From: Desulfoluna sp. | GTDB taxonomy: Bacteria; Desulfobacterota; Desulfobacteria; Desulfobacterales; Desulfolunaceae | NCBI RefSeq assembly: GCF_030145185.1 | Contig: NZ_JAQYWB010000058.1 | Span: 1-37,856, forward strand | DNA length: 37,856 bases | Reading direction: 5' to 3' | In this document: in pieces, positions 1-8,756 of the stretch | Layout of the letters: the number at the start of each line of letters is the position of its first letter | Numbering within the stretch: the stretch's first letter is position 1 | Program-made: the position numbers and the translations under genes | The notes under the pieces: generated by a model | The model's input: the letters and a program-made list of their open reading frames with translations, nothing else | Database searches by the model: none | Told to the model about the DNA's origin: nothing

Positions 1-75
1 GCGCTCATATGCAAGGCATCAGAGCTGAAGATGTAGTGGTTTACCTCAAAGCTCTGATAACGCGGCAGATGAGTG

Positions 76-224
76 CACCCGGCTCGCCCGAAGGGTGAGA
101 AAATCAGACAGAATACCGTAAATTACATTTTGCATTTTTGAAACAACTGAAGATATTACCATAAAGAACTGTAATTATGGGTTATTCCTTAGGCCTGATT
201 GTTTTCTCATGAAATATCCGGGCT
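76..224 (+). repeat. MITE-like repeat family R1, copy A
   Basis: About 150 bp of AT-rich non-coding DNA with imperfect terminal inverted repeats. The left end carries cccgg followed by gaagggtgagaaaat, and the right end carries gttttctcatgaaatatccgggct. Four more copies occur in the window (1285, 12141, 30665 and 33399), some inverted. The right terminus reaches the stop codon of the DHODH-like gene, since the TAA and the gggctta end share bases. No transposase is present. A non-autonomous element or a transcript-end structure are both possible. Confidence 0.75.
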
Positions 225-1252
225 TACCTTGCCTTTAATCGTTTCTTATCCGCATAATACTTCATAAACTGGGCTCGTTCGAAAATCGAAGGATCCGAAC
301 TCTTCTCCTGGGAGAGCCGCCCCCTGAAATCGGCGATGGTTTTTATCCCCTTGCTTCCCATCCATGTCTCCAGGTCTTCAATCATCGTGCCCAGATGCTT
401 GACCCCATTTATGTAGAGGGCCGAGACCACCTGCACCACCTGGGCTCCGGCCAGGAGTTGCTTGATCACCCCATCGCCATCGTGAACCCCGGTGGAGGCG
501 GCCAGGGAACAATCCACCTTTTCTGCCATGATGGCGATCCAGCGAAGCGAAAGGGCCATTTCGGCCGGAGCGCTGAAAAGAAAGGAGGGAACCACCTCTA
601 TTTTTTTGATATCAAAATCAGGGCTGAAAAAGCGGTTAAAGAGGACCAGCCCCTGGACCCCGGTTCGAGACAATTTCTGAATCATGGGCCCCAGATCGGT
701 AAAGTAGTGGGTGATCTTCAAAGCCACGGGAATCGACACAACCGACAGCACCTTTTCAATGACCTGAAAATAGAGGTCCTCCTTCTCCTTTCGCACCTGG
801 CTGAAGTGGGTGGGAGAAAAAAACATGTTCAGTTCCAGGGCATCGGCCCCCGCGGTCTCCAGCTCACGGGCAAAAGCGATCCACTCCAGGGAATCGGAAT
901 AGCAGTTAATGCTGGCGATAACCGGAATGTCCACCGCGGCCTTGGACTCTCGAATCAATGCCGTGTATCGATTTAAATTATCTTCCCGCACCTTGTACCC
1001 ATAAAATTCAATGGGATTTTTCCGCCCCTCGTAATCAAAATACTGAACCGAGGCATCCGCCGCCTTGCTGTCCCGGATCACCTTTTCGCTCTCGAAGAAA
1101 ATTTCTTCCTGAAAAAGAGATTTCAACACCACGGCTCCGGCACCCTGCTCCTCCAGGCGCTTGACACCTTCGACCGTACCAGACAACCCCGAACTTCCAA
1201 CAACAATAGGATTCTTGAGCGACAATCCCAGATAAGAGGTGGATGTATCCAT
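224..1252 (-). CDS. Dihydroorotate dehydrogenase-like flavoprotein
   Basis: A 342-aa protein of the FMN-binding TIM-barrel dihydroorotate dehydrogenase superfamily. The start (MDTSTSYLGLSLKNPIVVGS) matches the family N-terminus, and the glycine-rich phosphate-binding region lies near residues 255-285 (STGVHDGDGV, then GAQVVQVVSAL). In true PyrD the strand carrying the catalytic region reads roughly NxSCPN. Here it reads LELNMFFSP, so the catalytic Cys/Ser and the substrate Asn are not in place. This is therefore better called DHODH-like than PyrD, and its substrate is unknown. The ATG at 1252 is preceded by a good AAGGAG. The gene is monocistronic and bracketed by inverted copies A and B of repeat R1, which probably supply its flanking signals. 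Confidence 0.85.
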   Translation of the reverse strand: MDTSTSYLGLSLKNPIVVGSSGLSGTVEGVKRLEEQGAGAVVLKSLFQEEIFFESEKVIRDSKAADASVQYFDYEGRKNPIEFYGYKVREDNLNRYTALIRESKAAVDIPVIASINCYSDSLEWIAFARELETAGADALELNMFFSPTHFSQVRKEKEDLYFQVIEKVLSVVSIPVALKITHYFTDLGPMIQKLSRTGVQGLVLFNRFFSPDFDIKKIEVVPSFLFSAPAEMALSLRWIAIMAEKVDCSLAASTGVHDGDGVIKQLLAGAQVVQVVSALYINGVKHLGTMIEDLETWMGSKGIKTIADFRGRLSQEKSSDPSIFERAQFMKYYADKKRLKAR

Positions 1253-1284
1253 GCATCATCTCCTTGTTTGGTGGTGATTCGTCT

Positions 1285-1434
1285 AACCCGGACATTTCAT
1301 GAGAAAACAATCAAGACTAAGGAATAATTCGTAATTACAGTCGTTTGCAGTAAAATTTTCAGTTGTTTCAAAAATACAGAATGTAATCCACGGTATTCTG
1401 GCTGATTTTCTCACCCTTCGGGCGAGCTGGGCTG
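1285..1434 (-). repeat. MITE-like repeat family R1, copy B
   Basis: Inverted relative to copy A. It begins aacccggacatttcatgaga and ends with ctcacccttcgggcgag. Internal segments such as the rcs of attacattttgtatttttga match the other copies. It lies 32 bp upstream of the DHODH-like start codon, so the DHODH-like promoter is probably inside or beside it. Confidence 0.75.
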
Positions 1435-1828
1435 AGCCCGGCCGTCACTCCGGATAAATCGACACCTGCCTTGTCAAAGCGCCGCAGTCCGTTCCGGACG
1501 ATATGAACCGAAATCTGAGCTTTCATTAATGCCCCTGCGTGCCACGCGAGTGGGGAACGAAATAAATGAAGAAAGGAAGAGAGAGGGAAGAGACACGCCG
1601 TGAAGGCAACCGCACCTGACGATGCAGCCATATATTCAAGGTTGGACAGGTATCTATCATACCTGATGAAGCCATGAGGATCAAGATGCGGGAGCATGAG
1701 AAAACGCACCGCTGACAACAGGCTCTCACACCTGTCACGTCAAAATCGGGCCGTTTCCGGGGAGGCGGCACCCGAATGCATGGAGAAAAACCCCGGCATT
1801 CATGGGCGCCGCATCCATCGTTTGATGG
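1435..1828. other. Intergenic, no supported gene
   Basis: About 390 bp between repeat R1 copy B and the TSCPD gene. Open frames on the minus strand have no ribosome-binding site and no recognisable family. I see no RNA gene or clear terminator. Confidence 0.5.
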
Positions 1829-2119
1829 TTAGATCACCAACTTCAGATGGGAGGCACCGGTCGCAATCTGAAGTTCACCCTGCTGCCACGCCTCCAGGGC
1901 CAGGCAAAGCTGATCCGGGCATGAGGTGGCTTTCTTTCCACAGGTGATCCCCTTGAGACGCGCGATCACATCCTCCACCGGCATCCCCTCAACAAGGCGC
2001 TGAATCCCTTCAAGGTTCCCCGGGCAGCCGTTGGTGAATACCAGATTTTTCACCGTCCCCTCTTCAATCTGAAAATCAATCTTCTTAGCGCAAACCCCTT
2101 GGGGCTGATACGTGTACAT
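1829..2119 (-). CDS. TSCPD domain protein (TIGR03905-like)
   Basis: A 96-aa protein that is essentially one TSCPD domain, the module also found at the C-terminus of vitamin B12-dependent ribonucleotide reductases. The diagnostic features are an N-terminal TYQPQGVCAKKIDF strand, the FTNGCPGNL turn, and the GITCGKKATSCPDQL motif that names the family. The four cysteines are consistent with metal binding. Stand-alone members are of unknown function. I chose the ATG at 2119 because it follows GGAGAGG at good spacing and gives the normal family length. A longer in-frame extension to 2362 has no ribosome-binding site and non-protein-like composition. Confidence 0.85.
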   Translation of the reverse strand: MYTYQPQGVCAKKIDFQIEEGTVKNLVFTNGCPGNLEGIQRLVEGMPVEDVIARLKGITCGKKATSCPDQLCLALEAWQQGELQIATGASHLKLVI

Positions 2120-2743
2120 ATCGAATACCTCTCCGTATGTTAGACGGAGGGTCCGCCCCCTGTTTGCCTGGCGACGCCCCCCCATGTCCTTTTTAGATAA
2201 TGCAGACAAAAAGGGATGTGTATACACTGTTCCACCATTTTCTGAAACCCTTTCCGATCGCATCAGATTAAAAGGGGGTCGCCAGGCCCACTGACATGTT
2301 GGGGTGTGCAGGTGCCCCCGTTTATGCACACCACCGCAAAAAATGTGCGGTGCACAGCACACTCAGCTTTTTTACTCTTATTTTATGTTACTTAACTAAT
2401 AGATCAAAACAGCCCATTGCCGCTTAAAAACGTTCAAAGCCCTCTTTGCCCACCACCGAAGCCAGAGACAAGGCACCTCAACCCGCTGAGTTTATTTGAT
2501 GATCCACAGGCTCAGCATTCATCTTCCCTGAAAATAGCCCCGAACTCTACCCAGCAGAAAATCAACCAACCTGTCACAAGCCCCGCCCCATCCCATCGAC
2601 TCTCTGATCTATATTTTATTCTCGGATCAAAACACAGAAAAGCCAACAATCCCCCTGATGAGAGCCACGTCCGCAAAAAAACCTCGACCATGGACCGCCC
2701 GTCCAAATCAAATAGATTTCAGTTATACTAATAAAAATAAGCA
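2120..2743. other. Long intergenic region upstream of sulfotransferase 1
   Basis: No supported gene. It holds a hairpin at 2332-2352 (CACCGCA paired with TGCGGTG around an A-rich loop) and the upstream region of the sigma-54 promoter at 2744. Activator-binding sites for that promoter would be expected here, but I cannot define one. Confidence 0.5.
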
Positions 2744-2759
2744 TGGTATGGTTATTGCT
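2744..2759 (+). promoter_or_regulatory. Sigma-54 (-24/-12) promoter of arylsulfotransferase 1
   Basis: TGGTATG-GTTA-TTGCT matches the RpoN consensus TGGCACG-N4-TTGCW, with GG and GC at the required spacing. The predicted transcription start is near 2770, giving a leader of about 130 nt before the ATG at 2904. Two other promoters of this type occur in the window, at the second arylsulfotransferase and at rdhA. Confidence 0.75.
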
Positions 2760-2903
2760 TATTTTTATCAGGAAAACGGTGCCATCGTGGGCCTCTATCT
2801 CACCCACGTCGACTGTTCGATCATTTTTTTTGATGATTTATATAAATCCAAAGGCTTGTTTTTATAACTAATTACTACTTTTCAAAAGGGACATTTCAAC
2901 GAT

Positions 2904-4352
2904 ATGAAAAAAAGAATACTTACTGCTGTGGTCTCGGCTGCCCTGATCATTCCTTCGGCTGCCATGGCCTTCCCCACTGTATTCCCGCATGGCACCACCA
3001 TCTACAAACCAGAAAAATGTGACAGCGGGTACACCCTGTTCGGGACTGAAAAGGAGGGAGAGGGAACCGTCCTCATCGACATGAATGGCCATGTCGTCCG
3101 GCAATGGAAAGATATCGGCAACGCAGAACACCCGCCTAAATTCCTTCAAGGCGGCTTTCTCATGGGCGCCAGGCGTTCATCCATTGAAAAAAAAGGGCGC
3201 ATCTGGGGAGATGAGATGTCCACCGACCTGGTGGTGGTTGATTTTAAGGGAAAAATTGTCCGGACCATCCCCCGCGCCGGCATGCACCATGATTACCAGG
3301 TGGAAGGAAACCCGGTGGGCTACCATGCACCCGGAATGCCTGTCGCCAAAAAAGACGGCAAGATCCTGATTCTCTCCCATAAGCTGACCCAGAACTTAGA
3401 AATCACCAAAAAGTCACTTTATGATGACTACATCGTCGAAGTGGACAAAAAAGGAAACATTATCTGGGAGTGGCTTGCCAGTGACCACGTCAAAGAGATG
3501 AACCTCCCCGAAGAGGTCACCAAAACCATGCGAAAGCACCCCACCTACTCCATGACACGGACACCGGGAGTCAAAGGTGGCGACTGGATTCACGTCAACG
3601 CGGCGTCCTATCTCGGCCCCAACCACTGGTTCTCAAAAGATCCTGTCAAATATGCGGTCTTCAACCCAGCAAACATTATTATCTCCAACCGACAGCTGAA
3701 TACCAGCTGCATCATCGAAAAAAGTACGGGAAAAATTGTGTGGCAGATCGGGCCGTTGTACTACAAAAATATCCAGTGGACTTTCGGCGGAAAGGTCTAC
3801 AAAAAAGCCTACAAAAAACTCGGGCAGATTATCGGGCAGCACCATACCCACATGATCCCGAAGGGCCTCCCCGGAGCCGGGAACATCATGATTTATGACA
3901 ACGGCGGCTACGCCGGTTACGGCCCCAAAAACCCCGGCGCCCACTATGGCTGGAGCAATGCGAGACGTGATTATTCCCGCGTGATCGAGATCAACCCCGT
4001 CACACTCAAGATCGTCTGGGAACACTCCGCCAAGACCATGGGGATGCGTAACAAATACCAGTTCTACAGTGACTATGTGAGTTCGGCGCAACGCCTGCCC
4101 AACGGCAACACCCTCATTACAAACGGCGCCGTGGGCCAGTTCCAGGAAGTTACCCCGGACCACGAGATTGTCTGGGAGTATATCAGCCCCTACTATACTC
4201 CCAATGGAAAATACAACCTGGTTTACCGTGCCTACCGGGTACCTTACGACTACGTCCCACAGCTCAACAAACCGGCCGAGAATGCGGTGATCCCGCCGAT
4301 GAACACAGACTTTAGAATTGAGCCCGTAAAAACCGATAACAAGGAAGAATAG
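2904..4352 (+). CDS. Periplasmic arylsulfate sulfotransferase 1
   Basis: A 482-aa secreted protein with a Sec signal peptide (about residues 1-22, ending AMA). It belongs to the PAPS-independent arylsulfotransferase family, beta-propeller enzymes that move a sulfuryl group from an aryl sulfate donor to a phenolic acceptor through a histidine intermediate. Visible family segments are FPTVFPHGTTIY near the mature N-terminus, VLIDMNGHVVRQW, GMHHDYQ (His pair), HTHMIPKGLPGAGNIMIYDN (His pair) and QRLPNGNTLITNG plus EIVWEY near the C-terminus. It is paralogous to the gene at 17691 (shared HHD, GLPGAG and QRLPNG blocks). It is transcribed from a sigma-54 promoter and followed by a secreted HhH gene. 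The physiological substrate is not evident; catalytic residues are assigned by family resemblance. Confidence 0.88.
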   Translation: MKKRILTAVVSAALIIPSAAMAFPTVFPHGTTIYKPEKCDSGYTLFGTEKEGEGTVLIDMNGHVVRQWKDIGNAEHPPKFLQGGFLMGARRSSIEKKGRIWGDEMSTDLVVVDFKGKIVRTIPRAGMHHDYQVEGNPVGYHAPGMPVAKKDGKILILSHKLTQNLEITKKSLYDDYIVEVDKKGNIIWEWLASDHVKEMNLPEEVTKTMRKHPTYSMTRTPGVKGGDWIHVNAASYLGPNHWFSKDPVKYAVFNPANIIISNRQLNTSCIIEKSTGKIVWQIGPLYYKNIQWTFGGKVYKKAYKKLGQIIGQHHTHMIPKGLPGAGNIMIYDNGGYAGYGPKNPGAHYGWSNARRDYSRVIEINPVTLKIVWEHSAKTMGMRNKYQFYSDYVSSAQRLPNGNTLITNGAVGQFQEVTPDHEIVWEYISPYYTPNGKYNLVYRAYRVPYDYVPQLNKPAENAVIPPMNTDFRIEPVKTDNKEE

Positions 4353-4381
4353 GCCATGCCTGCGGACTTATTTCACGAGTC

Positions 4382-4436
4382 CCCTCTCCCATAGGAGAGT
4401 TCACGGCATCTGCAGGTCAGTCCGCACCGACCCTGC
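4382..4436 (+). terminator. Hairpins downstream of sulfotransferase 1
   Basis: Two hairpins follow the stop codon: CTCTCC-cata-GGAGAG at 4383-4398, then CTGCAGG paired with CCTGCAG spanning about 4411-4438. Neither has a clear T-run, so these may be 3'-end stabilisers or a partial attenuator before the HhH gene rather than a strong terminator. Confidence 0.35.
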
Positions 4437-4573
4437 AGGTGCCGCTGGTTTCCGAAAAAAGAAAAAATCCAATCACCGGGATGACTCTTCAACATGACAC
4501 GCAAAAACAGTCCGTCAAACCATGGACGGCAGTGTGTTAAACGCTCTGATTCAATTATGACAGGAGATATAAA

Positions 4574-4903
4574 ATGACAAAAGCCCTGGCCACTCTTATG
4601 ACCGCAGCCCTACTGAGCCTCTCCATCGCATTACCCGCATTTGCAGATGATATTGTGAGTTTTAACAAGGCAACCGCCGCAGACATCATGGGCATAGAAG
4701 ACATTGATATTTCGGATGAGATGGCTGAAGCCATTGTAAAATATCGGAAAGCTCACGGTGCCTTTAAGACCCCGGAAGAGCTTCAGAAGGTACCCGGAAT
4801 GACCCAGGACCTGATGGAAGAATTGAACCCCGTGTTAGATGACAACGACGACGTTGTTTTCGATCCGGAAGCGGAGCCCGCGCTGGCCCCGTCCAAGTGC
4901 TGA
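4574..4903 (+). CDS. Secreted helix-hairpin-helix (ComEA-like) small protein 1
   Basis: A 109-aa protein with a Sec signal peptide (residues 1-24, ALPAFA|DD), then a tandem HhH module of the ComEA type (FNKATAADIMGIEDIDISDEMAEAIVKYR followed by FKTPEELQKVPGM). The tail is acidic and ends in a single Cys. HhH domains of this kind usually bind DNA, but in an exported, acidic, DNA-uptake-free context the domain may serve protein contacts. The ATG follows AGGAG at 8-nt spacing. The gene lies 221 bp behind sulfotransferase 1. A similar secreted HhH protein (12289-12591) lies in the operon next to sulfotransferase 2, so the pairing recurs. Confidence 0.8.
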   Translation: MTKALATLMTAALLSLSIALPAFADDIVSFNKATAADIMGIEDIDISDEMAEAIVKYRKAHGAFKTPEELQKVPGMTQDLMEELNPVLDDNDDVVFDPEAEPALAPSKC

Positions 4904-5130
4904 TCACCCAGAATATCCAGCTTGGGTCACGTCTCCCCCCCGGGGCGAACACCGGTCCCTGACCGTCGTTCGTGTGGTGACCCGCAGAGACGGCTCGACA
5001 CCTGATATGCCTTTGTTACCTAAAGGCCCCCCCTTATCAGGACGTCGAGCCGCCTCTTTCTCTCTTGCAGACAAGGCTCACCCCCCCCCTTCCCTGTCGA
5101 AAAACCCGACACAGCATTTACACCATGAAG

Positions 5131-5168
5131 AAAAAGGACACGCGGCCCTCCACGAGGCCAACGTGTCA
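5131..5168 (-). terminator. Terminator of the chemoreceptor gene
   Basis: Read on the minus strand, GACACG and CGTGTC pair, extended by GGCC/GGCC inside, and the hairpin is followed by CTTTTTC. It lies 52 bp past the stop of the chemoreceptor gene at 5220. The rest of 4904-5219 holds only homopolymeric C and G runs. Confidence 0.65.
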
Positions 5169-5219
5169 CAGGGGAAAAGGGGAAAAGGGGGAGAAACATC
5201 TTACGGTGCATCACACGAC

Positions 5220-7271
5220 TTAAATTTTAAACCGTTCGATAATTTCGTTGGTTCTGTCGGCCATCTCTTTTAACGCCTTGGCGCTGTCGGTGACCGTCTC
5301 ACTGCTTTTTGTCATATGATCCACGGCCCCGCTCACCTCTGCCATCGCATCAACGATACCCTGCACCGCCTCATTATTATAGGAGATATTCCGGTTTATT
5401 TCGGCCACACCGTCATTCACCATGGAGATATTGCCGGCAATTTCCGAGGCCGAGTTTGCCTGATCCTCCATGGAATCCGCAATGTGAACAACCGTGCCAT
5501 TCACCTCATGGACTGCCTGCGAAATCGTTTTCACCTCACCGACCACAAGCGTCGTGGATTGCTGAATTTCCTGGGATTGCCCTTTGATATTGCCGGTGGC
5601 AAAGGAGGACTTGGTGGCCAGGGCCTTGATCTCATCGGCCACGACCGCAAACCCTTTCCCGGCCGCTCCGGCCCGGGCCGCCTCGATGGTTGCATTCAGC
5701 GCCAGCAGATTGGTCTGGGCAGAGATCTCACTGATCATCTCGGTGATCGCGTTGATTTTGTCGGCTGCCTCATCCATCGCCTCCATGGCGCCGGACACGT
5801 TGGCTCCCAACTGTTCGGCACGGTCCGAGGTCTTCCTTGAATTTTCACAACTGCTGCTGATACTCCCGACAGTTTGCGTCATCTCTTTAATCGCAGAGGC
5901 GACATCCGAGGTATTCACGGTAATTTGTTCCATGGCAGCAGCGATGGTTGAAAAGCCCATTTTCATCGTCTCCATGGACCCGGACACGACGCTTGCTTTT
6001 TCGGCCGCTTCGGACGCATCAGAAACGATGGTACCCGAAACATCGAGAAGCTCCCGGGAGCAGCGATCTGTCTCTGCTGCGTGTACCTTGATATCCCCGA
6101 TCATCGTCTGAAGATTCTCTAAAAAGCGATTGAACCAACTCGAAAGGAGGCTGATCTCATCATGCCCTGAGACGGGAAGCCGTCGGGTCAGATCGCCTTC
6201 ACCCTCGACAATATCCCTGACCCCTTCGATCACCCGTTCTACCGGTTTGACAACGATCATCCGAATCACGAAAAGAAGCGTCAGGGTCAGCAGCACAATC
6301 GCGATCAAGCTGATCGCAATACAATGACTCCTGAGGGTCTTGGCAGACTCCAGTATTTTGGATTCGGGAACCCCAATCCCAAGCGACCAGGGGGTCTGGG
6401 TCTTCCCGATCGATACCGGTTCATACACATAATGAGATTTGAGGCCGTTCACGTTTGAAACCGCCTGCGCATGAACCGAAGCAGCCTCCTTGATGGCACT
6501 GAGGACGCCTTGGGAAACCCCATTTTTCACAAGGGGCTGCCCAACGAGGCCAGAGTCAGGATGCGCGACAAAACGCCCACTGTTTTCAATCAGAAAGCAG
6601 TACCCCACCTCAAAGGGCTTGATCTCACCAATCATCTTCTGAATGGTCGAAAGAGAAATGCTGGCTCCCACAGTGCCGATAAACCTGCCGCCTTTTTTGA
6701 TCGGCACGCCAACGGTCACCATAATCTCATCTGTGGATTTTTTTCCCCAGAGGGGCTCAAGGATCACCTCGTCCATCACCTCGGCGGGCGTCTGATACCA
6801 GGCCTTCTCAAAAGAGCCGTCATACACACCGAGGACCCTCTCCCCGTCCCTGAAAAAATATTTGGAATATCTGCCGTCCGGGCCGTATTTTTTTCTTTTC
6901 CGTCCCGCATAATAGGCATCCCGTCCGTCAAGGGCATTCGGTTCAAAGGCGGCCCACAGACCAAAAATCATGGGATTAGACTCCAGCAGATTCTTGAGCT
7001 GTCGATCGATCATTTTACGTTTCACACCGCTTTTATACTGTGCCGACCCCTCAAGGATCTTTGCCATGGTCCGGCACACATTCAAAGGGGATTCCAGTTG
7101 TGCTTTCACGTGTCCGCCATACACACGCGCTGCCTGGCTGGTTATCTCGATTCCATCTTTTTCAGATCGAGATGAAGCGGAATAATACACATATAAAATG
7201 GTTACCGTAAAAGAGACAATAAACACACTGCAAATAAAAAAAAGAAGCTTGCGACCCAATCCTGTTTTCAC
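5220..7271 (-). CDS. Methyl-accepting chemotaxis protein with dCache-type sensor
   Basis: A 683-aa transmembrane chemoreceptor. TM1 is at about residues 8-31. A periplasmic ligand-binding region of dCache type follows to about residue 310, with typical WYQTP..EVILEP and VGVPI segments. TM2 is at about 312-336, HAMP at about 338-392 ([24 protein letters not shown]) and the signalling domain runs to the end. The conserved hairpin tip reads [20 protein letters not shown], then GFAVVADEI. It would signal through CheA/CheW encoded elsewhere. The start is a GTG at 7271 behind GGGGGG. It lies downstream of, and on the same strand as, the two-component pair, with a 135-bp gap, so it may be part of the same regulon. 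Confidence 0.9.
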   Translation of the reverse strand: MKTGLGRKLLFFICSVFIVSFTVTILYVYYSASSRSEKDGIEITSQAARVYGGHVKAQLESPLNVCRTMAKILEGSAQYKSGVKRKMIDRQLKNLLESNPMIFGLWAAFEPNALDGRDAYYAGRKRKKYGPDGRYSKYFFRDGERVLGVYDGSFEKAWYQTPAEVMDEVILEPLWGKKSTDEIMVTVGVPIKKGGRFIGTVGASISLSTIQKMIGEIKPFEVGYCFLIENSGRFVAHPDSGLVGQPLVKNGVSQGVLSAIKEAASVHAQAVSNVNGLKSHYVYEPVSIGKTQTPWSLGIGVPESKILESAKTLRSHCIAISLIAIVLLTLTLLFVIRMIVVKPVERVIEGVRDIVEGEGDLTRRLPVSGHDEISLLSSWFNRFLENLQTMIGDIKVHAAETDRCSRELLDVSGTIVSDASEAAEKASVVSGSMETMKMGFSTIAAAMEQITVNTSDVASAIKEMTQTVGSISSSCENSRKTSDRAEQLGANVSGAMEAMDEAADKINAITEMISEISAQTNLLALNATIEAARAGAAGKGFAVVADEIKALATKSSFATGNIKGQSQEIQQSTTLVVGEVKTISQAVHEVNGTVVHIADSMEDQANSASEIAGNISMVNDGVAEINRNISYNNEAVQGIVDAMAEVSGAVDHMTKSSETVTDSAKALKEMADRTNEIIERFKI

Positions 7272-7406
7272 AATTCAATCCCCCCTCATGACAAAGTGTT
7301 CGTCACACCAGATCTCAAGACATTGGTGCTGAAATCGCATCAGTGGGGACCCGGCAACACAAGAATAAAAAATCAGATATTCACGTCAGCACTTACAATT
7401 CGCTTA

Positions 7407-8756
7407 TTAATCAAGATGATACATCGCCAGTTTGTCATAAAGGGTTCGGCGCCCAATGCCCAAAATATTTGCCGCCATGGTCCGATTGCCCTCCGTAATT
7501 GAAAGAACATTCACGATGGCCTGTTTCTCAGCGCGCTCCACAATTCGCTTAAGGGGCAAGGGATGTCTCGCCTCTGGAGAACTCTCCCTCGAATACCCCG
7601 CCGAAACAGAAATGCTCTCTTGAGTGATGACCTCACCGTCGGCCAGCAACACCGCCCTTTCGATGATATTCTCCAACTCACGGATATTCCCTTTCCATTC
7701 AAAATCCATCAACTGCTGGAGAACACCCGGCAAGACCTGGGTGATTTTTTTATTGTACTTTTTGTTGAATTTATTCACAAACTTATCCACAAAAAGCAAA
7801 ATATCCTCTCGTCTATCCCGCAACGGGGGGAGCATCAAAGGGATCACAGCCAACCGATAATAAAGATCCTTCCTGAACCGGCCGCTCTCGACGTCTTCAT
7901 CGAGATTCCGGCTGGTCGCCGAAATAAATCGAACATCAATTTTCACCGGTTTGTTGCCCCCCACCGGTTTGATCTCATTTTCCTGAACAGCACGTAAAAG
8001 TTTCATCTGAGTCGTGGGAGACAACTCGCCAATTTCATCAAGAAAAATTGTACCGCCCTGGGCCTCCTCCAACAAACCCCGCTTGGATGAAACAGCGCCC
8101 GTAAAAGCCCCCCTGACATGACCAAAGAGTTCACTTTCCAAAACCTGTTCGGCAAGGGACGCACAATCGATGATATAAAAGTCATCCTCTCTTCTTGAAC
8201 TCATGGCATGAATTTTTTTTGCAAAAAGAGATTTCCCGGTTCCGGTTTCTCCCTGGATAAGAACAGGGACAGTCGAATCAGACACTTTATCAATGGTACG
8301 AAGCATGATCTGCACCGCTTTATTGCTCCCAATCACCAGGGAATGATCCTCGTTCTCATCGAGAAACTGCTTATCCAGTCTCTTGTTAAGATGCCCATAT
8401 TCAATGGCACGCCCCGCCAGGTTGACGAGAGCGTTGGTTTGAAAAGGCTTGGTTATATAATGAAATGCTCCATTTTGAATGGCTGCCACGGCATTCTCGA
8501 TGGTGCCGACTCCCGTCATAATGATAAAGGGCAACGAGGTTTCAAACTCCCGGACCTTCTGAAGAAAGCCCAGGCCATCCATCCCCGGCAAAGCCATATC
8601 CGAGACAACAAGATCAAACGCGGTTTCTGAAAGAAACTCTATGCCTTCCTCGGCCGAAGCGGCACACTGAACCTGGAACCCATGCCGGGACAATGTCCGT
8701 GACAGAATTTTAAGCAATTCCAACTCATCATCAACCAGCAATATTTTATCTGCCAC
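7407..8756 (-). CDS. NtrC-family sigma-54 response regulator
   Basis: A 449-aa protein with a receiver domain (residues about 4-115: acidic pair DDE, phosphoacceptor Asp in [13 protein letters not shown] lysine), an AAA+ sigma-54 interaction domain (about 140-370: Walker [15 protein letters not shown] loop, Walker [10 protein letters not shown]) and a Fis-type HTH at the C-terminus ([15 protein letters not shown]). It is a transcription activator for RNA polymerase-sigma-54. Its GTG start touches the TAA of the kinase gene upstream, with AAGGAG 9 nt away, so the two are translationally coupled. Its targets are not evident; the sigma-54 promoters in this window are possible but the orphan activator at 19424 is a closer candidate. 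Confidence 0.93.
   Translation of the reverse strand: MADKILLVDDELELLKILSRTLSRHGFQVQCAASAEEGIEFLSETAFDLVVSDMALPGMDGLGFLQKVREFETSLPFIIMTGVGTIENAVAAIQNGAFHYITKPFQTNALVNLAGRAIEYGHLNKRLDKQFLDENEDHSLVIGSNKAVQIMLRTIDKVSDSTVPVLIQGETGTGKSLFAKKIHAMSSRREDDFYIIDCASLAEQVLESELFGHVRGAFTGAVSSKRGLLEEAQGGTIFLDEIGELSPTTQMKLLRAVQENEIKPVGGNKPVKIDVRFISATSRNLDEDVESGRFRKDLYYRLAVIPLMLPPLRDRREDILLFVDKFVNKFNKKYNKKITQVLPGVLQQLMDFEWKGNIRELENIIERAVLLADGEVITQESISVSAGYSRESSPEARHPLPLKRIVERAEKQAIVNVLSITEGNRTMAANILGIGRRTLYDKLAMYHLD

Noticed and set aside
395-976. Long plus-strand frame of 193 codons
   Set aside because: It is the antisense shadow of the DHODH-like gene, which has recognised motifs and a good ribosome-binding site.
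5170-5195. Runs of four or more G (three runs), G-quadruplex candidate
   Set aside because: Only three adequate G-runs are adjacent, so a standard four-run quadruplex is not supported.
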